From: Cellvibrio sp.
GTDB taxonomy: Bacteria; Pseudomonadota; Gammaproteobacteria; Pseudomonadales; Cellvibrionaceae
Direction: 5' to 3'
Length of the DNA stretch: 6,152 bases
NCBI GenBank assembly: GCA_003524365.1
Contig: DQHS01000095.1
Location: forward strand, 17,399 to 23,550
Shown here: positions 5,917 through 6,152 of the stretch, one piece after another
Numbering within the stretch: the first letter of the stretch is position 1
Layout of the letters: each line of letters begins with the position of its first letter
Notes under the pieces: generated by a model
Database searches by the model: none
The model's input: only the letters and a program-made list of their open reading frames with translations
What the model was told of the DNA's origin: nothing
Position numbers and translations under genes: made by a program

Positions 5917-6152
5917 TCAGGCGACGCTTTTGGCTTTTTCAGCCGTGCCTTTGTCGAGTTGCTTTTCGGCGCGCTTGGCGTCGATGGATTCAATTTTTTT
6001 TTGCTTCTCATACAGGAAGCGCAATACCGATGAGCGGTAATGGTTGTATTCAACGTTATCAGCCAGTTCAAGGCGATTGCGCGGACGCGGAAGCGTAACA
6101 TCAAGGATTTCACCGACCGTAGCCGCTGGGCCATTGGTCATCATTACAATAC
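5917..6152 (-). CDS. nrtD: C-terminal part of a nitrate/nitrite ABC transporter ATP-binding protein, NrtD/NasD type (partial)
   Basis: The frame is open at the right edge and ends with TGA at 5919-5917, giving 77 visible residues. It corresponds to the tail of the ATPase that powers uptake of nitrate or nitrite through an NrtABD-type importer, at the cytoplasmic face of the inner membrane. The recognisable part is MMTNGPAATVGEILDV, then LPRPRNR, then YNHYRSSVLRFLYEKQ, which I recall as the conserved C-terminal block of NrtC/NrtD ATPases; Walker motifs and the signature lie outside the window. The protein stops soon after this block, unlike NrtC, which continues into a substrate-binding-like domain, so NrtD/NasD is the better match. 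A charged Lys/Glu/Ala-rich tail of about 25 residues follows. The ATG at 6144-6142 is internal, since isoleucine and valine codons precede it in frame. It is the last gene of its operon, closed by a hairpin and the terminator at 5825-5848. Confidence 0.85.
   Translation of the reverse strand, partial: IVMMTNGPAATVGEILDVTLPRPRNRLELADNVEYNHYRSSVLRFLYEKQKKIESIDAKRAEKQLDKGTAEKAKSVA

Noticed and set aside
5786..6098. Plus-strand frames across the terminator and the transporter tail
   Set aside because: They run through the hairpins and opposite to a recognisable NrtD C-terminus; products are Arg-rich without motifs.

Overview
The window looks like ordinary chromosome from a Gram-negative gammaproteobacterium. 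The evidence is moderate GC with AT-rich intergenic stretches, a large hybrid GGDEF-EAL signalling protein, a nitrate ABC-transporter ATPase and proteobacterial-style promoters. Cellvibrio or a related marine/soil genus is plausible, but this is a guess from general flavour and not from a marker gene. I see no mobile element, CRISPR array, tRNA or rRNA.

Left part, plus strand: the window opens inside the 3' end of a gene (1-264) whose product resembles the C-terminus of citrate synthase / citryl-CoA lyase-fold proteins. After 53 AT-rich bases comes a complete classical short-chain dehydrogenase/reductase (318-1040). It converges on the minus-strand block, and an 82-base gap (1041-1122) holding a long inverted repeat separates them.

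Centre and right, minus strand: reading leftward from the right edge, the tail of a nitrate/nitrite ABC-transporter ATPase (NrtD/NasD type, 5917-6152) ends an operon that lies mostly outside the window. A strong intrinsic terminator closes it (5825-5848). A sigma-70-like promoter (5710-5739) then reads into a 623-residue acetolactate-synthase-like thiamine-diphosphate enzyme (3770-5641). After 109 bases without a recognisable terminator comes an 845-residue protein with REC-REC-PAS-GGDEF-EAL architecture (1123-3660), so the last two genes may share a transcript. The space between the terminator and the TPP-enzyme gene also encodes a weakly supported 48-residue open frame that looks like a single-span membrane microprotein.

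The genes do not form one obvious pathway. The best observations are the first receiver domain of the GGDEF-EAL protein, which has lost all but one of its signature phosphorylation residues while the second receiver and both c-di-GMP active sites look intact; the solitary acetolactate-synthase-like enzyme, with an N-terminal extension, no visible regulatory-subunit gene and departures from true AHAS motifs; and the small membrane ORF. I did not find convincing evidence of an entirely new system.
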